Source: Flavobacterium sp. CG_23.5 (GTDB taxonomy: Bacteria; Bacteroidota; Bacteroidia; Flavobacteriales; Flavobacteriaceae). From it: DNA of 64,000 bases. The notes beneath the pieces are model-generated. The model saw nothing but the letters and a program-made list of their open reading frames with translations, did no database searches and was not told the origin of the DNA. Below are positions 10,277-19,908 of this stretch, piece by piece. The stretch covers positions 829,001 through 893,000 of the forward strand of contig NZ_JAGGNA010000001.1 in assembly GCF_017875765.1 (NCBI RefSeq), given 5' to 3'. The position numbers were made by a program, and so were the translations under genes. Each line of letters begins with the position of its first letter. Position 1 is the first letter of the stretch.

Positions 10277-11599
10277 TTAAAGGAATAAACTAAGCATATA
10301 ATAAACTAAGGTTGCTAATAGTGCAGTAATTGGAATAGTAAGTACCCAAGCCCACAATAAGCTTACCGTAACACCCCAACGAACTGCAGAAACTCTTTTG
10401 GTTACTCCAACCCCAATAATTGACCCAGTGATTGTATGTGTAGTTGAAACTGGTATTTTAAAATGTTCTGTAAAAAACAAAGTTAATGCTCCGGCAGATT
10501 CTGCTACAACACCTTCAAAAGCGGTTACTTTTGTAATTTTAGAGCCCATTGTTTTTACAATTTTCCAACCTCCGCTTAAAGTTCCTATTGCTATAGCAGA
10601 ATAACACGCTAACGGTATCCAATCTGGCATTTCCGCTTTGATTCCTTTATCATCATTTGGAAGTACAACGTTCAACCAGCTTGGCATACTTGAAGCATCA
10701 ACGTGATTTGTATGTAAATAAACAGCGACTGCTGCTGCAATAATTCCCATAACTTTTTGGGAATCATTACCACCATGTCCTAAACTAAATGCTGCGGAAG
10801 ATAATAATTGCATTCTTTTTAAAATCCCTTCAGCTCTTGCAGTAGACAAACTGCTGAAAATTAAATTAAAAACAGAGATACTCATTATAATAAATCCAAC
10901 TAACAACCATTTAATATTTTTAGGATCACATAGTATGCTTAGGAAATTAGAATCAAATCTTGGTTTTTCTAATGGTTTATCAATCCCTTCCATCATCGAA
11001 TAGATAAAAAAGACCGTCAATATCATTATAAATCCTGTCAATAGTTTTGGATAAATGCTCTTTTTAGAGGAATACATCAGCCATAACGAAATGAAATACG
11101 AAATTAACATTCCTAATAAAGGCGCTAAAACAATAAAACAAATTACAACCAAAATACCGCTTGGTAAAAGTTCACCTTCTTTTGTTGCTTTGTACCAGTT
11201 TACGATTTTAAAACCATAATGGTCTGGATTAGTAACTGCTCCAGAGAATCCGTGAGCAATTGCAGCACCTGCAAAACCACCTATTAAAGTGTGTGATGAT
11301 GAAGATGGAATACCTTTCCACCAGGTAATTAAATTCCAAATTATCGCAGCAATAACTCCTGCAAGAATTACGACTAAATTAATCTCTTCTGTTTTGGCTG
11401 TTTTTGCAACAGTATCTGCAACTCCAAATCCAAAAACCCAAAAAGCAACAAAATTGAAAAATGCTGCCCAAACTACCGCTTGAAAGGGTGTTAATACTTT
11501 GGTCGCTACAACTGTAGCAATGGAGTTTGCTGCATCATGAAAACCGTTAATGTAATCAAACATTAAGGCTAGTGCTATAATAACTAAAAGTAAAGTCAT
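10277..11599 (-). CDS. Inorganic phosphate transporter, Pit family
   Basis: A 440-residue inner-membrane protein with ten or more hydrophobic segments. Both halves carry PiT signatures: GFHDAANSIATVVATKVLTP near the N-terminus and SLGHGGNDSQKVMG in the second half, plus PSSSSHTLIGG and PVSTTHTITGSIIGVG. Pit carriers take up phosphate as a metal-phosphate complex driven by protons or sodium. It lies 17 bases downstream of the DUF47 gene, a common pairing in which the PhoU-like partner modulates the carrier. The central insertion (about residues 190-260) is longer than in compact family members. Confidence 0.95.
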   Translation of the reverse strand: MTLLLVIIALALMFDYINGFHDAANSIATVVATKVLTPFQAVVWAAFFNFVAFWVFGFGVADTVAKTAKTEEINLVVILAGVIAAIIWNLITWWKGIPSSSSHTLIGGFAGAAIAHGFSGAVTNPDHYGFKIVNWYKATKEGELLPSGILVVICFIVLAPLLGMLISYFISLWLMYSSKKSIYPKLLTGFIMILTVFFIYSMMEGIDKPLEKPRFDSNFLSILCDPKNIKWLLVGFIIMSISVFNLIFSSLSTARAEGILKRMQLLSSAAFSLGHGGNDSQKVMGIIAAAVAVYLHTNHVDASSMPSWLNVVLPNDDKGIKAEMPDWIPLACYSAIAIGTLSGGWKIVKTMGSKITKVTAFEGVVAESAGALTLFFTEHFKIPVSTTHTITGSIIGVGVTKRVSAVRWGVTVSLLWAWVLTIPITALLATLVYYMLSLFL

Positions 11600-11616
11600 A
11601 TTTTATTTATCAGTTC

Positions 11617-12261
11617 TTAAGAATGTTTTACAGAAATAGATTCTAAAACGCTGGCTACACTTTTACATTTGTCCGTAGCAGATTCTAAAACTGATAATAC
11701 TTCCTTGTACTTGATTATATTTTTTGCATCTGTTTCATTTTCGAATATTTCAAATACTGCTTTATTATAAACCGTATCTGACTTATTCTCAAGTTTACTT
11801 ATTCGAGCACAAGCATCGGTGATGTTTTTTATTTTTTTTAAATTTCTCAATTCTTTAACCGCAACATCAATGTTTTGACAAGCTTCAAGATTAATTTCCG
11901 TCAGTTTTCTAATTGATTTAGTGATTTTATCCACTTGATATAATCTCATTCTACTAGCCGCTCCATGTAGATTATCAGCCACATTGTCTATTGAAGTTAT
12001 CAGGGAATGAATATCTTCTCGGTCAAATGGAGTAATGAAATTTCTGCTAAGCTCAAGATTCGTTTGGCGGGTAATATCTTCTCCTTTTTGCTCTAATGCA
12101 TCAATTTTTTGAAAAAGAACCTCACGTTCCTTCAAAGGAAGATTTACTGCTTCATGCAAATTGGAAGCCAATTCAATTAAATTACTAGATGCTTGTTCAA
12201 AAAGAGGAAAGAATTTTTTGTCTTTTGGAACTAAAAACTGGAAAATACTATTTATTGACAT
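11617..12261 (-). CDS. DUF47 family PhoU-like phosphate transport regulator
   Basis: A 214-residue helical protein of the DUF47/PhoU-like family, which typically pairs with Pit carriers. I place the start at the ATG at 12261 (MSINSIFQFLVPKDKKFFPLFEQ), because the only longer option begins with a TTG at 12282. The family's repeated helical pattern is visible in LIELASNLHEAVNLP and NVADNLHGAASRMRLY. The pit gene follows after 17 bases, so the two form an operon. hutH ends 47 bases upstream on the same strand, so read-through from it is possible. Confidence 0.92.
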   Translation of the reverse strand: MSINSIFQFLVPKDKKFFPLFEQASSNLIELASNLHEAVNLPLKEREVLFQKIDALEQKGEDITRQTNLELSRNFITPFDREDIHSLITSIDNVADNLHGAASRMRLYQVDKITKSIRKLTEINLEACQNIDVAVKELRNLKKIKNITDACARISKLENKSDTVYNKAVFEIFENETDAKNIIKYKEVLSVLESATDKCKSVASVLESISVKHS

Positions 12262-12308
12262 TTTATTAATTTTAGGCGACAAAATTACTTCTTTATTTTA
12301 TGCTAATG

Positions 12309-13823
12309 TTATGCTAATGTTAACAAATCATCTTCTATCTCAAAGCTATTTAAAAAAGACACTGATTTCTCTATATCATAATGCAAAATTCGGTCTTCTT
12401 TTACCAATGGAACTTCTTTGCGATACGATTTTAAAAACATTTCTATAAAATCACTAGATTGTAACGGACGTCTATATTCTATGGCTTGCGATGCATTCAT
12501 TAATTCAATAGCCAAAATTCGCTCTAAATTATCCATGACTCTCAAAGCTTTTGTCGCGGCGTTTGCACCCATACTCACATGATCTTCTTGTCCATTACTG
12601 GACACAATACTGTCGACACTTGCAGGTGTTGCTAACTGTTTATTTTGACTCGCGATGCTTGCAGCAGTATATTGTGGAATCATTAAACCCGAATTCAGTC
12701 CTGGATTATCTACTAAAAATGCGGGAAGTTTACGCAATCCCGAAATCAATTGATAGGTTCTTCTTTCGGAAATACTTCCCAATTCAGCCAATGCAATTGC
12801 CATGAAATCTAACGCCAATGCTAACGGTTGTCCGTGAAAATTTCCGCCGGAAATAATTTGATCACTTTCAGCGAATATATTCGGGTTATCGGTAACCGAA
12901 TTAACTTCAGTTTTAAAAACTTTTTTCACATAATCCATAGCATCTTTTGAGGCACCATGAACTTGAGGCATACATCTAAAAGAATACGGATCCTGAACAT
13001 GAGTTTTTTCTTGTTCGATAATCTCGCTCCCTTCAAGAAGTCCTTTTATACGATTGGCAGTTACAATCTGACCTTTATGAGGTCGTATATAATGTATTAA
13101 TTCATTAAAAGGTTCAATTCTCCCATCAAATCCCTCCAGAGAAATCGCTCCAATTAAATCCGCTAAATAGGAGAATTTATTAGCTTTCATCAATATATGC
13201 GCACCATAAGCACTCATAAATTGAGTCCCGTTCAATAAAGCCAAACCTTCTTTAGATTGCAAAACAATTGGTTCCCAATTGAAATGTTTTAATACCACAC
13301 TAGAATGCACTTTTTTGCCTTCAAAAAACACTTCGCCTTCACCCAATAAAGGCAATGACAAATGCGCTAGCGGCGCTAAATCACCTGAAGCACCAAGGGA
13401 ACCTTGCGTATATATTATAGGTAAAATATCATTATTATAAAATGCAATTAATCGTTCAACCGTTTGCAGTTGTATTCCTGAATGACCATAACTCAATGAT
13501 TGAATTTTGAGCAACAACATCAATTTTACGATTTCATTTGGCACTTCCTCCCCTGTCCCACAAGAGTGCGATTTTACCAAATTTTCCTGAAGTTTTGATA
13601 AATTTTCGTTTGATATTTTCACATTACAAAGCGACCCGAAACCAGTATTTATTCCATAAATGGGCGCTGAGTGCGTTGCCATCTTTTTATCTAAATAATC
13701 TCTGCATTTTTGAATATTAATTTTTGCTTCATCAGAGAGTTCCAAAGATTTATGGTGAGCTATAATTTCGTTTAAATCTTCTAGTGAAAGAACGGCTGTA
13801 CTTATATAATGTATGTTATCCAT
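12309..13823 (-). CDS. hutH: Histidine ammonia-lyase
   Basis: A 504-residue MIO enzyme that deaminates histidine to urocanate. The MIO prosthetic group forms from A145-S146-G147 in GSLGASGDLAPLAHL. Other family blocks are YGINTGFG near residue 56 and NPNIFAESDQIISGGNFHGQ. I chose the ATG at 13823 (MDNIHYIS); the longer frame would need a TTG 39 bases upstream. No hutU, hutI or hutG is adjacent. Tyrosine or phenylalanine ammonia-lyase activity belongs to the same superfamily and cannot be wholly excluded, but histidine is the best reading. Confidence 0.9.
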   Translation of the reverse strand: MDNIHYISTAVLSLEDLNEIIAHHKSLELSDEAKINIQKCRDYLDKKMATHSAPIYGINTGFGSLCNVKISNENLSKLQENLVKSHSCGTGEEVPNEIVKLMLLLKIQSLSYGHSGIQLQTVERLIAFYNNDILPIIYTQGSLGASGDLAPLAHLSLPLLGEGEVFFEGKKVHSSVVLKHFNWEPIVLQSKEGLALLNGTQFMSAYGAHILMKANKFSYLADLIGAISLEGFDGRIEPFNELIHYIRPHKGQIVTANRIKGLLEGSEIIEQEKTHVQDPYSFRCMPQVHGASKDAMDYVKKVFKTEVNSVTDNPNIFAESDQIISGGNFHGQPLALALDFMAIALAELGSISERRTYQLISGLRKLPAFLVDNPGLNSGLMIPQYTAASIASQNKQLATPASVDSIVSSNGQEDHVSMGANAATKALRVMDNLERILAIELMNASQAIEYRRPLQSSDFIEMFLKSYRKEVPLVKEDRILHYDIEKSVSFLNSFEIEDDLLTLA

Positions 13824-14264
13824 TTCAGGTTTTGTTTTATTGTCCAAAATTGAATAAATCAATATTAAAAAGCAACATATTTTGTTGATAATTTAAAATT
13901 CAAGTCTAAAAAAACCTAAATAATAAATTTCATCTAATTAATCTTATATTTTATTATTACTTAAAAATCTCTTTCTATTTTGTTATCAAATGATTGCAAA
14001 TTCAATTGAAAAAATATCCAATTTCTTTTATTTAAAATTAAAATAATTAAGTATAAAAACCTGAAAAGGATAAATTTAGAATTTAAACATAAAAAAAACC
14101 AGCTTAAATAATTCAACAATTATTTAAACATTTAGATTTTTATAGGAATAGATCGAAGAAATACGAAGTAAATTAAATAATCTATAATTTTGACCAATTA
14201 ATAGTTGGATTATTAAAATATTCGCAAAAAAGGAATTGGCTGTTTAGCTTTTTATAAAAAACTG
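13824..14264. other. AT-rich divergent spacer between hutH and the thr operon
   Basis: About 440 bases with no convincing reading frame, RNA gene or strong hairpin. It should hold the hutH promoter on the minus strand, but I cannot point to a clear box. Confidence 0.5.
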
Positions 14265-14272
14265 TACTTTTG
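14265..14272 (+). promoter_or_regulatory. -7 box for the threonine operon leader
   Basis: TACTTTTG matches TAnnTTTG exactly. The -33 element is weak (GTTTAG at about 14242). Initiation would fall at about 14277-14280, just before the leader peptide ATG at 14283, so the leader would be translated from an almost leaderless message. Confidence 0.6.
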
Positions 14273-14282
14273 ATATACAATA

Positions 14283-14384
14283 ATGGCAAACAACAGAACA
14301 ACATATCACTCTTCGATAACAACTCAATTTTGGGTTGATGCTTCTTTGACATTTACTGCTGCAACAACTACAACTACCCCTTAG
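14283..14384 (+). CDS. thrL: Threonine operon leader peptide
   Basis: A 33-codon frame directly before thrA with 11 threonines, including five in a row (residues 28-32) and a proline just before the TAG stop. It begins MANNRTTYHSSITTQFWVD. It lies between a consensus -7 box and a hairpin followed by T-runs, which is the layout of ribosome-mediated attenuation, as known for the E. coli thr operon leader. There is no sequence similarity to the E. coli peptide beyond threonine richness. Function is inferred from composition and position. The gene symbol is used by analogy. Confidence 0.8.
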   Translation: MANNRTTYHSSITTQFWVDASLTFTAATTTTTP

Positions 14385-14416
14385 GGGTATACATTTCACA
14401 TATAATCCTATTTTTT
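14382..14416 (+). terminator. Candidate thr attenuator hairpin
   Basis: TAGGGGTATA (14382-14391) can pair with TATAATCCTA (14401-14410), with one G-U and one mismatch, and six T follow at once. Its left arm starts at the leader stop codon. A competing small hairpin, TACCCC-TTA-GGGGTA (14375-14389), would use the same G-run. Confidence 0.55.
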
Positions 14417-14489
14417 ATACTTTTTTTCTAAAGAAAGACGGTTGATGGATATATATAAGAATTCGCATTTTTAAATTAAAACAGACAAA

Positions 14490-16937
14490 ATGAAAATATT
14501 AAAATTTGGTGGAACTTCGGTAGCCAATGCACAAAATATAAAACTAGTTCTAGATATAATAATTAATAAAGCTAACGAAGAAAAACTAGTCGTAGTGGTT
14601 TCTGCTTTTAGCAAAGTAACTGACTTGCTTCAGCTAGCCTCCATCAATGCGGCTTCAAATGATGAAAGTTATAAAGAAATTGTTGCCGAAATTGAAAAGA
14701 AACATCTTGACGCGCTAAAAGAATTAATTCCGGTCAGCGAGCAAAGTGGTTTATTAAGCCATATAAAACGAATCATCAATCATCTTGAAACTTTGTTAGA
14801 CGGCTGTTTTCTTTTGGGCGAACTATCCCCTCGAACTTCGGATACAATTTTAAGTTTTGGTGAATTATTGTCTTCTTATATCATTGCAGAAGCATTAAAA
14901 CAAAACCTAAAAAATAGCAGCTATAAGGACAGTCGCGAATTGATAAAAACAAATAATCATTTTGGAAAAGCAGCAGTAAATTTTGAAATTTCAAATCAAT
15001 TGATTGCTGATTTTTTTGCCTCGAATGAGAATCAAGTGGTAATCATGCCTGGTTTTATCGCTACTACATTAGACGGAATAAACACTACACTTGGTCGCGG
15101 CGGTTCCGATTATACTGCAGCAATTTTAGCGGGAGCTTTAAACGCAACTAATTTAGAAATATGGACTGATGTAAACGGTATGTTTACCGCTAATCCAAAA
15201 ATAGTAAAACAAGCCGTTCCAATCGCCAGCATTTCTTATCAAGAAGCGATGGAGCTATCGCATTTTGGTGCCAAAGTTCTCTATCCACCTACTATTCAAC
15301 CCGTTTTGAGAAAGAATATTCCAATTCTTATCAAAAATACATTCGAACCAGAAGCAGAAGGAACTTATATTTCGAATAATGTTACGCCAAACTCTTATCC
15401 TGTAAAAGGAATTAGCCATATTGACAACATTACTTTAATTACGCTTGAAGGTCCTGGAATGATTGGTGTTTCCGGTTCTTCCAAAAGACTTTTTGAGGTA
15501 TTATCACATGAAAATATCAATGTGATTTTTATTACTCAAGCTTCATCTGAGCATTCTATTTGTATCGGAATTTTAGATACTGATGCCGAGGTTGCTGAAG
15601 ATGCCATCAATAAAGCTTTTGAAATTGAAATTTTACAAAACAAAATTGACCGTTGTATTGTTGAAAAAAACCTTTGCATCATTGCTTTGGTAGGTGAAAA
15701 CATGAAGAACCATCAAGGTTTAAGCGGCCGAATGTTTAGTACTTTAGGGAAAAATAATGTTAACATCCGAGCGATTGCGCAAGGTGCTTCAGAAAGGAAC
15801 ATCTCAGCAGTGATTAATGAAAGAGATGTTAAGAAAGCATTGAATACTTTACACGAAAACTTTTTTGAAGAAAACACAAAACAGTTGAATTTATTTGTGA
15901 TGGGTGTTGGAAATGTAGGGGAAAAATTCATTGAACAAATTAACCAACAAAAGAAATTCCTGAAAGACAACTTAAAAATAAACTTGAGAGTTATTGCGGT
16001 GTCCAATTCTAGAAAAATGCATTTTGATGAAGAAGGAATTTCTTTGAAAGAATGGCAATCACTTTTAGAGAATGGAGAAACTGCAGATGCAGCAACTTTT
16101 ATTTCTAATGTAAAAGCATTGAATTTGCGCAACAGTATTTTTGTTGACATTACTGCTAATGAAAGTGTTTCTAAAACCTACGAACACTATTTAAAACAAA
16201 ATGTTGCCGTGGTAACTTGCAATAAAATTGCCTGTTCATCGGCTTATGATAATTACAAGAATCTAAAAAAACTATCGAGACAATATAACGCTCCATTCTT
16301 ATTCGAAACTAATGTTGGAGCAAGTTTGCCAATTATCGACACCGTAAAAAATTTAATTGCATCAGGTGATAAAGTGAATAAAATTCAAGCTGTTTTATCC
16401 GGAAGTTTAAATTTTATCTTCAACAATTTTGATGAAAACAACACTTTTCATGATGTTGTAAAAGAAGCTGGTGTACAAGGATTTACAGAACCAGACCCTA
16501 AAATAGATTTGAGCGGAATTGACGTAGCACGTAAAATATTAATTCTGATACGAGAAAGCGGTTACAAAATGGAAATTGACGAAATTGCCAATGAATCTTT
16601 CGTGCCTGCTGAATGTTTGGAAACAACATCGAATGAGGATTTTTTCGCCTCTTTAAATAGAAATGCTGCTCATTTTGAAGCTATTTACAAAGAAGCACTA
16701 AGCAAAGATTCAAGACTAAAATATGTTGCTCAATTCGAAAATGGAAAAGCTAATGTTGGCTTACGATTTATTCCTAAAGACCATCCTTTTTACAATCTGG
16801 AAGGAAAAGATAATATTGTATTATTTTTTACAGACCGTTATGTAGACCAGCCGTTATTGATAAAAGGTGCAGGTGCTGGAGCAGCAGTTACGGCTTCAGG
16901 AATTTTTGCTGATGTAATTAGAATTGGAAACGTGTAA
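14490..16937 (+). CDS. thrA: Bifunctional aspartokinase / homoserine dehydrogenase
   Basis: An 815-residue fusion catalysing the first and third steps from aspartate to threonine and methionine. The N-terminal aspartokinase domain begins MKILKFGGTSVANAQ and contains PGFIATTLDG and TTLGRGGSDYTAAILA. ACT regulatory domains lie around residues 310-460 (LEGPGMIGVSGSSKRLFEVL and LCIIALVGENM), consistent with feedback inhibition. Homoserine dehydrogenase begins near 468 with LFVMGVGNVGEKFIEQ (Rossmann GxGxxG). It heads thrA-thrB-thrC and lies 105 bases downstream of the Thr-rich leader. Confidence 0.98.
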   Translation: MKILKFGGTSVANAQNIKLVLDIIINKANEEKLVVVVSAFSKVTDLLQLASINAASNDESYKEIVAEIEKKHLDALKELIPVSEQSGLLSHIKRIINHLETLLDGCFLLGELSPRTSDTILSFGELLSSYIIAEALKQNLKNSSYKDSRELIKTNNHFGKAAVNFEISNQLIADFFASNENQVVIMPGFIATTLDGINTTLGRGGSDYTAAILAGALNATNLEIWTDVNGMFTANPKIVKQAVPIASISYQEAMELSHFGAKVLYPPTIQPVLRKNIPILIKNTFEPEAEGTYISNNVTPNSYPVKGISHIDNITLITLEGPGMIGVSGSSKRLFEVLSHENINVIFITQASSEHSICIGILDTDAEVAEDAINKAFEIEILQNKIDRCIVEKNLCIIALVGENMKNHQGLSGRMFSTLGKNNVNIRAIAQGASERNISAVINERDVKKALNTLHENFFEENTKQLNLFVMGVGNVGEKFIEQINQQKKFLKDNLKINLRVIAVSNSRKMHFDEEGISLKEWQSLLENGETADAATFISNVKALNLRNSIFVDITANESVSKTYEHYLKQNVAVVTCNKIACSSAYDNYKNLKKLSRQYNAPFLFETNVGASLPIIDTVKNLIASGDKVNKIQAVLSGSLNFIFNNFDENNTFHDVVKEAGVQGFTEPDPKIDLSGIDVARKILILIRESGYKMEIDEIANESFVPAECLETTSNEDFFASLNRNAAHFEAIYKEALSKDSRLKYVAQFENGKANVGLRFIPKDHPFYNLEGKDNIVLFFTDRYVDQPLLIKGAGAGAAVTASGIFADVIRIGNV

Positions 16938-17044
16938 ATAAGTCGTAAAGTCGAATGTCGTAATGTCTGAAAGTTATCAACTTGATTTTATATTCAATAC
17001 TAAGACTTTACCACTTTAAGACTTTAGACTTTAAGACTAAAATT
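16938..17044. repeat. Word-based imperfect dyad between thrA and thrB
   Basis: The left part repeats words like AGTCGTAAAGTC and the right part repeats AAGACTTTA. The two parts are imperfectly complementary, so the whole gap can fold on itself. It sits inside an operon, which makes it a possible processing or stability element. Confidence 0.5.
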
Positions 17045-17968
17045 ATGAATGAAATAAAAATATTTTGCCCCGCCACTATCGCCAATCTTTCCTGCGGATT
17101 TGATGTTCTTGGACTTTGCTTGGACAATGTGGGTGACGAAATGATTATTAAAAAATCAGACGTTAAAGGGATTCGTATTACTAAAATTGTTGGTGCCGAT
17201 TTGCCTTTAGAAACCGAAAAAAATGTGGCTGGTGTTGCCGGATTAGCGTTATTGAATGCGGTAGAAACCAACTTTGGATTTGATATAGAAATTTATAAAC
17301 ACATCAAAGCCGGAAGCGGAATTGGGAGTAGCGCTGCAAGTGCCGCAGGAGCAGTTTTTGGAATCAATGCCTTATTAGGGAATCCATTCGAAATAAAAGA
17401 TTTGGTGCAATTTGCGATGCAAGGTGAAAAATTGGCTTGTGGAAACGCCCATGCTGATAATGTTGCTCCAGCATTATTGGGCGGATTTACATTGGTTAGA
17501 AGTTACAGTCCATTAGATATTATAAAAATTAAAAGCCCATCAGAATTGTATGCAACTGTTGTTCATCCACAAATTGAGTTGAAAACATCAGACGCACGTT
17601 CCGTATTGAAACAAACCGTTTCTCTTAAAAGTGCTATTATGCAATGGGGAAATGTGGGCGGCTTAGTTGCCGGTTTATATACCAAAGATTACGATTTAAT
17701 AGGTCGTTCCCTTCATGATGAAATTGTGGAACCACTTCGAAGTGTGTTAATACCAGGCTTCGATTTAATCAAGAAAACTGCACTTGAAAACGGGGCTTTA
17801 GGTTCTGGAATATCAGGTTCTGGTCCTTCCATTTTTGCTTTAAGCAAAGGAAAGGAAACCGCAGACAAAATCGCCAAAGCCATGAGCGCTGTTTATGATG
17901 AAATGAATTTGCCTTATGAAATTCACGTCTCAAAGGTTAATCCGGATGGAATGAGAATAATTAGTTAA
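17045..17968 (+). CDS. thrB: Homoserine kinase
   Basis: A 307-residue GHMP kinase that phosphorylates homoserine with ATP. The start is the ATG at 17045 (MNEIKIFCPATIANLSCGFD); an upstream in-frame TTG at 16982 lies in repeat sequence and is unlikely. The GHMP ATP-binding loop is GSGIGSSAASAAGA, and the C-terminal glycine-rich block is GALGSGISGSGPSIFAL. It is the second gene of the threonine operon, 107 bases after thrA. Confidence 0.97.
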   Translation: MNEIKIFCPATIANLSCGFDVLGLCLDNVGDEMIIKKSDVKGIRITKIVGADLPLETEKNVAGVAGLALLNAVETNFGFDIEIYKHIKAGSGIGSSAASAAGAVFGINALLGNPFEIKDLVQFAMQGEKLACGNAHADNVAPALLGGFTLVRSYSPLDIIKIKSPSELYATVVHPQIELKTSDARSVLKQTVSLKSAIMQWGNVGGLVAGLYTKDYDLIGRSLHDEIVEPLRSVLIPGFDLIKKTALENGALGSGISGSGPSIFALSKGKETADKIAKAMSAVYDEMNLPYEIHVSKVNPDGMRIIS

Positions 17969-17972
17969 CAAT

Positions 17973-18004
17973 AACGAGATTGCTTCGTGCCTCGCAATGA
18001 CAAC
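17973..18004. repeat. Short ATTGC...GCAAT repeat between thrB and thrC
   Basis: GAGATTGCTTCGTGCCTC followed by GCAATGAC is a small inverted repeat (ATTGC/GCAAT). It extends the thrC frame upstream from a GTG, but it is better read as an inserted repeat. Confidence 0.45.
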
Positions 18005-18007
18005 AAA

Positions 18008-19297
18008 ATGAAATATTACAGTTTAAACCATAACGCGCCAAACGTTTCTTTTAAAGAAGCCGTAATACAAGGATTAGCAACTGATAAAGGATTGTATTTT
18101 CCTGAAACAATTACCCCTTTACCACAAGATTTTTTTGACAGCATCCAGAATTTAAGCAACGAAGAGATTGCTTATCAAGCTATACAACAATTTGTGGGCG
18201 ATGAAATTCCTGCAGCAGTACTCAAAGAAATTATTGACGAAACTTTATGTTTTGATTTCCCTCTTGTAGAAGTCGAAAAAGGAATCTATTCTCTTGAATT
18301 ATTCCACGGTCCGACTATGGCTTTCAAAGATGTAGGTGCGAGATTCATGTCTCGTTGTTTGGCGTACTTTAACAAAGATAAAAAAGACAGTAAAAATACC
18401 GTTCTCGTGGCGACTTCTGGAGATACGGGAGGTGCTGTTGCCAGTGGCTTTTTGGGTGTTAAAGGTGTCGAAGTAATTATTCTTTATCCATCGGGAAAAG
18501 TGAGCGACATTCAGGAAAAACAATTAACGACTTTAGGACAAAATATAAAAGCGTTAGAAGTCGACGGCGTTTTTGATGATTGCCAGGATATGGTAAAAAA
18601 AGCGTTCTTGGACGAAAGTTTGAAACATAAAAATCTGACATCGGCAAATTCAATCAATATTGCGCGTTGGTTGCCACAAATGTTTTATTTTTTCTTTGCT
18701 TACAAAGCCTTGAAAAAACAGAATGCAGCACTGGTTTTTTCTTGTCCGAGTGGAAATTTCGGAAATATTTGCGCTGGTATCATTGCCAAAAAAATGGGTT
18801 TGCCAATCGAACATTTTATAGCTTCTACCAATGTAAATGATACCGTACCAAGATTTTTAGAAAACGGAATTTACGATCCAAAACCTTCCATCGCCACGAT
18901 TTCTAATGCGATGGACGTAGGGAATCCGAGTAACTTTATTCGTATTCAGGAAATGTATCAAAATGATTTGGAGCAATTCAAAAAAGATTTTTCTTCTTAT
19001 ACTTTTACCGATGAAGAAACCAAAATAGCAATGAAAACCATTTTCAATGCCAACGGTTATATTGCTGAACCGCACGGAGCCGTGGGTTATTTGGGATTGA
19101 AAAAAGAGTTGAAAAACTACCCAAATGCGATTGGGATTTTCTTAGAAACTGCTCATCCGATCAAATTTTTGGATGTTGTCGAACCTGTTTTAAACGTAAA
19201 ATTGCCTATTCCTGCTCAAATAGAAAGCGTGATGAATAAGGAAAAAGTAAGTGTAAAAATCAAGAATTTTGAGGAATTGAAAGCGTTTTTAGGATAG
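18008..19297 (+). CDS. thrC: Threonine synthase
   Basis: A 429-residue PLP enzyme that turns O-phosphohomoserine into threonine, completing the pathway begun by ThrA and ThrB. The PLP lysine lies in HGPTMAFKDVGARFM and the phosphate-binding loop is VATSGDTGGAVASGF. The start is taken at the ATG at 18008 (MKYYSLNHNAPNVSF), the usual N-terminus; a GTG at 17987 would add seven residues read from an intergenic repeat. It is the last gene of the operon. Confidence 0.97.
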   Translation: MKYYSLNHNAPNVSFKEAVIQGLATDKGLYFPETITPLPQDFFDSIQNLSNEEIAYQAIQQFVGDEIPAAVLKEIIDETLCFDFPLVEVEKGIYSLELFHGPTMAFKDVGARFMSRCLAYFNKDKKDSKNTVLVATSGDTGGAVASGFLGVKGVEVIILYPSGKVSDIQEKQLTTLGQNIKALEVDGVFDDCQDMVKKAFLDESLKHKNLTSANSINIARWLPQMFYFFFAYKALKKQNAALVFSCPSGNFGNICAGIIAKKMGLPIEHFIASTNVNDTVPRFLENGIYDPKPSIATISNAMDVGNPSNFIRIQEMYQNDLEQFKKDFSSYTFTDEETKIAMKTIFNANGYIAEPHGAVGYLGLKKELKNYPNAIGIFLETAHPIKFLDVVEPVLNVKLPIPAQIESVMNKEKVSVKIKNFEELKAFLG

Positions 19298-19816
19298 GAC
19301 AATGTTCCTGTTTTTATGGAGGGAAACTACTCAATTGGTTTCTGGGTAATGAATGAACCTAAGAATTGAGTGTATTGCTTGTAACCAAATAGCAAATTTC
19401 TGTTTTCGTTTTTGTAAATCTAGAATTCGTTTTGAGATTATAATTTGTTTCATCCCCTTTTTTGGCTAAAAGTATTACTATTTAAAAAAAGTGTCGTGTA
19501 GCCCCGATAGTAGCGGCATCCTTTTGTCCCGGCTTTTCGGGACAAAAGATAAAGCGAATAGCGGGACGACTGGTCTTGAAAAACCGCAAAATTTGTGCTC
19601 CTAATGCAACTGCTGAAAGGTTGCGTTTAATCTACTTGTTTTCACTTAAAAAAAAGTCAATATAGCATTGGGAAATTAAATTGAACGATACTATTTCGCT
19701 TAATTATTTCCATTCCTGTTTTGTCCCAAAACATTATAGCTAAACCTTTAAAAATTAAAAATTTACATAGAAGTAAAATTGAGCAATCAGCAAAAAAAAT
19801 AATTTAAAAACACCTC
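19298..19816. other. Long spacer after thrC
   Basis: About 500 bases that hold one structured repeat (19499-19570) and no convincing coding frame. I see no strong U-tract terminator directly after thrC. Confidence 0.5.
19499..19570 (+). repeat. Flavobacterial hairpin repeat, copy A
   Basis: It begins TAGCCCCGATAG and ends near GAATAGCGGGA. The central hairpin ATCCTTTTGTCCCG / CGGGACAAAAGAT has one bulged base. Related copies occur at 32232, 50775 and 60972. Confidence 0.75.
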
Positions 19817-19847
19817 TTGATTTAGCCATAAATTTTATCTACTTTTG
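19817..19847 (+). promoter_or_regulatory. Consensus Bacteroidota promoter upstream of the amidoligase-like gene
   Basis: TTG at 19817-19819 and TACTTTTG at 19840-19847 are 20 bases apart, a near-ideal -33/-7 pair. Initiation near 19854 would give a leader of about 200 bases before the ATG at 20052. Confidence 0.65.
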
Positions 19848-19908
19848 CATTGAAATTGAGCGTCCAAATTCAGGTTTAAAACTCGTAACAAAAAGCTCGG
19901 TTTTCATA

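Noticed and set aside
14375..14389. TACCCC-TTA-GGGGTA as the thr terminator itself
   Set aside because: No T-run follows it directly; the hairpin 14382-14410 fits a terminator better. It may be a competing structure.
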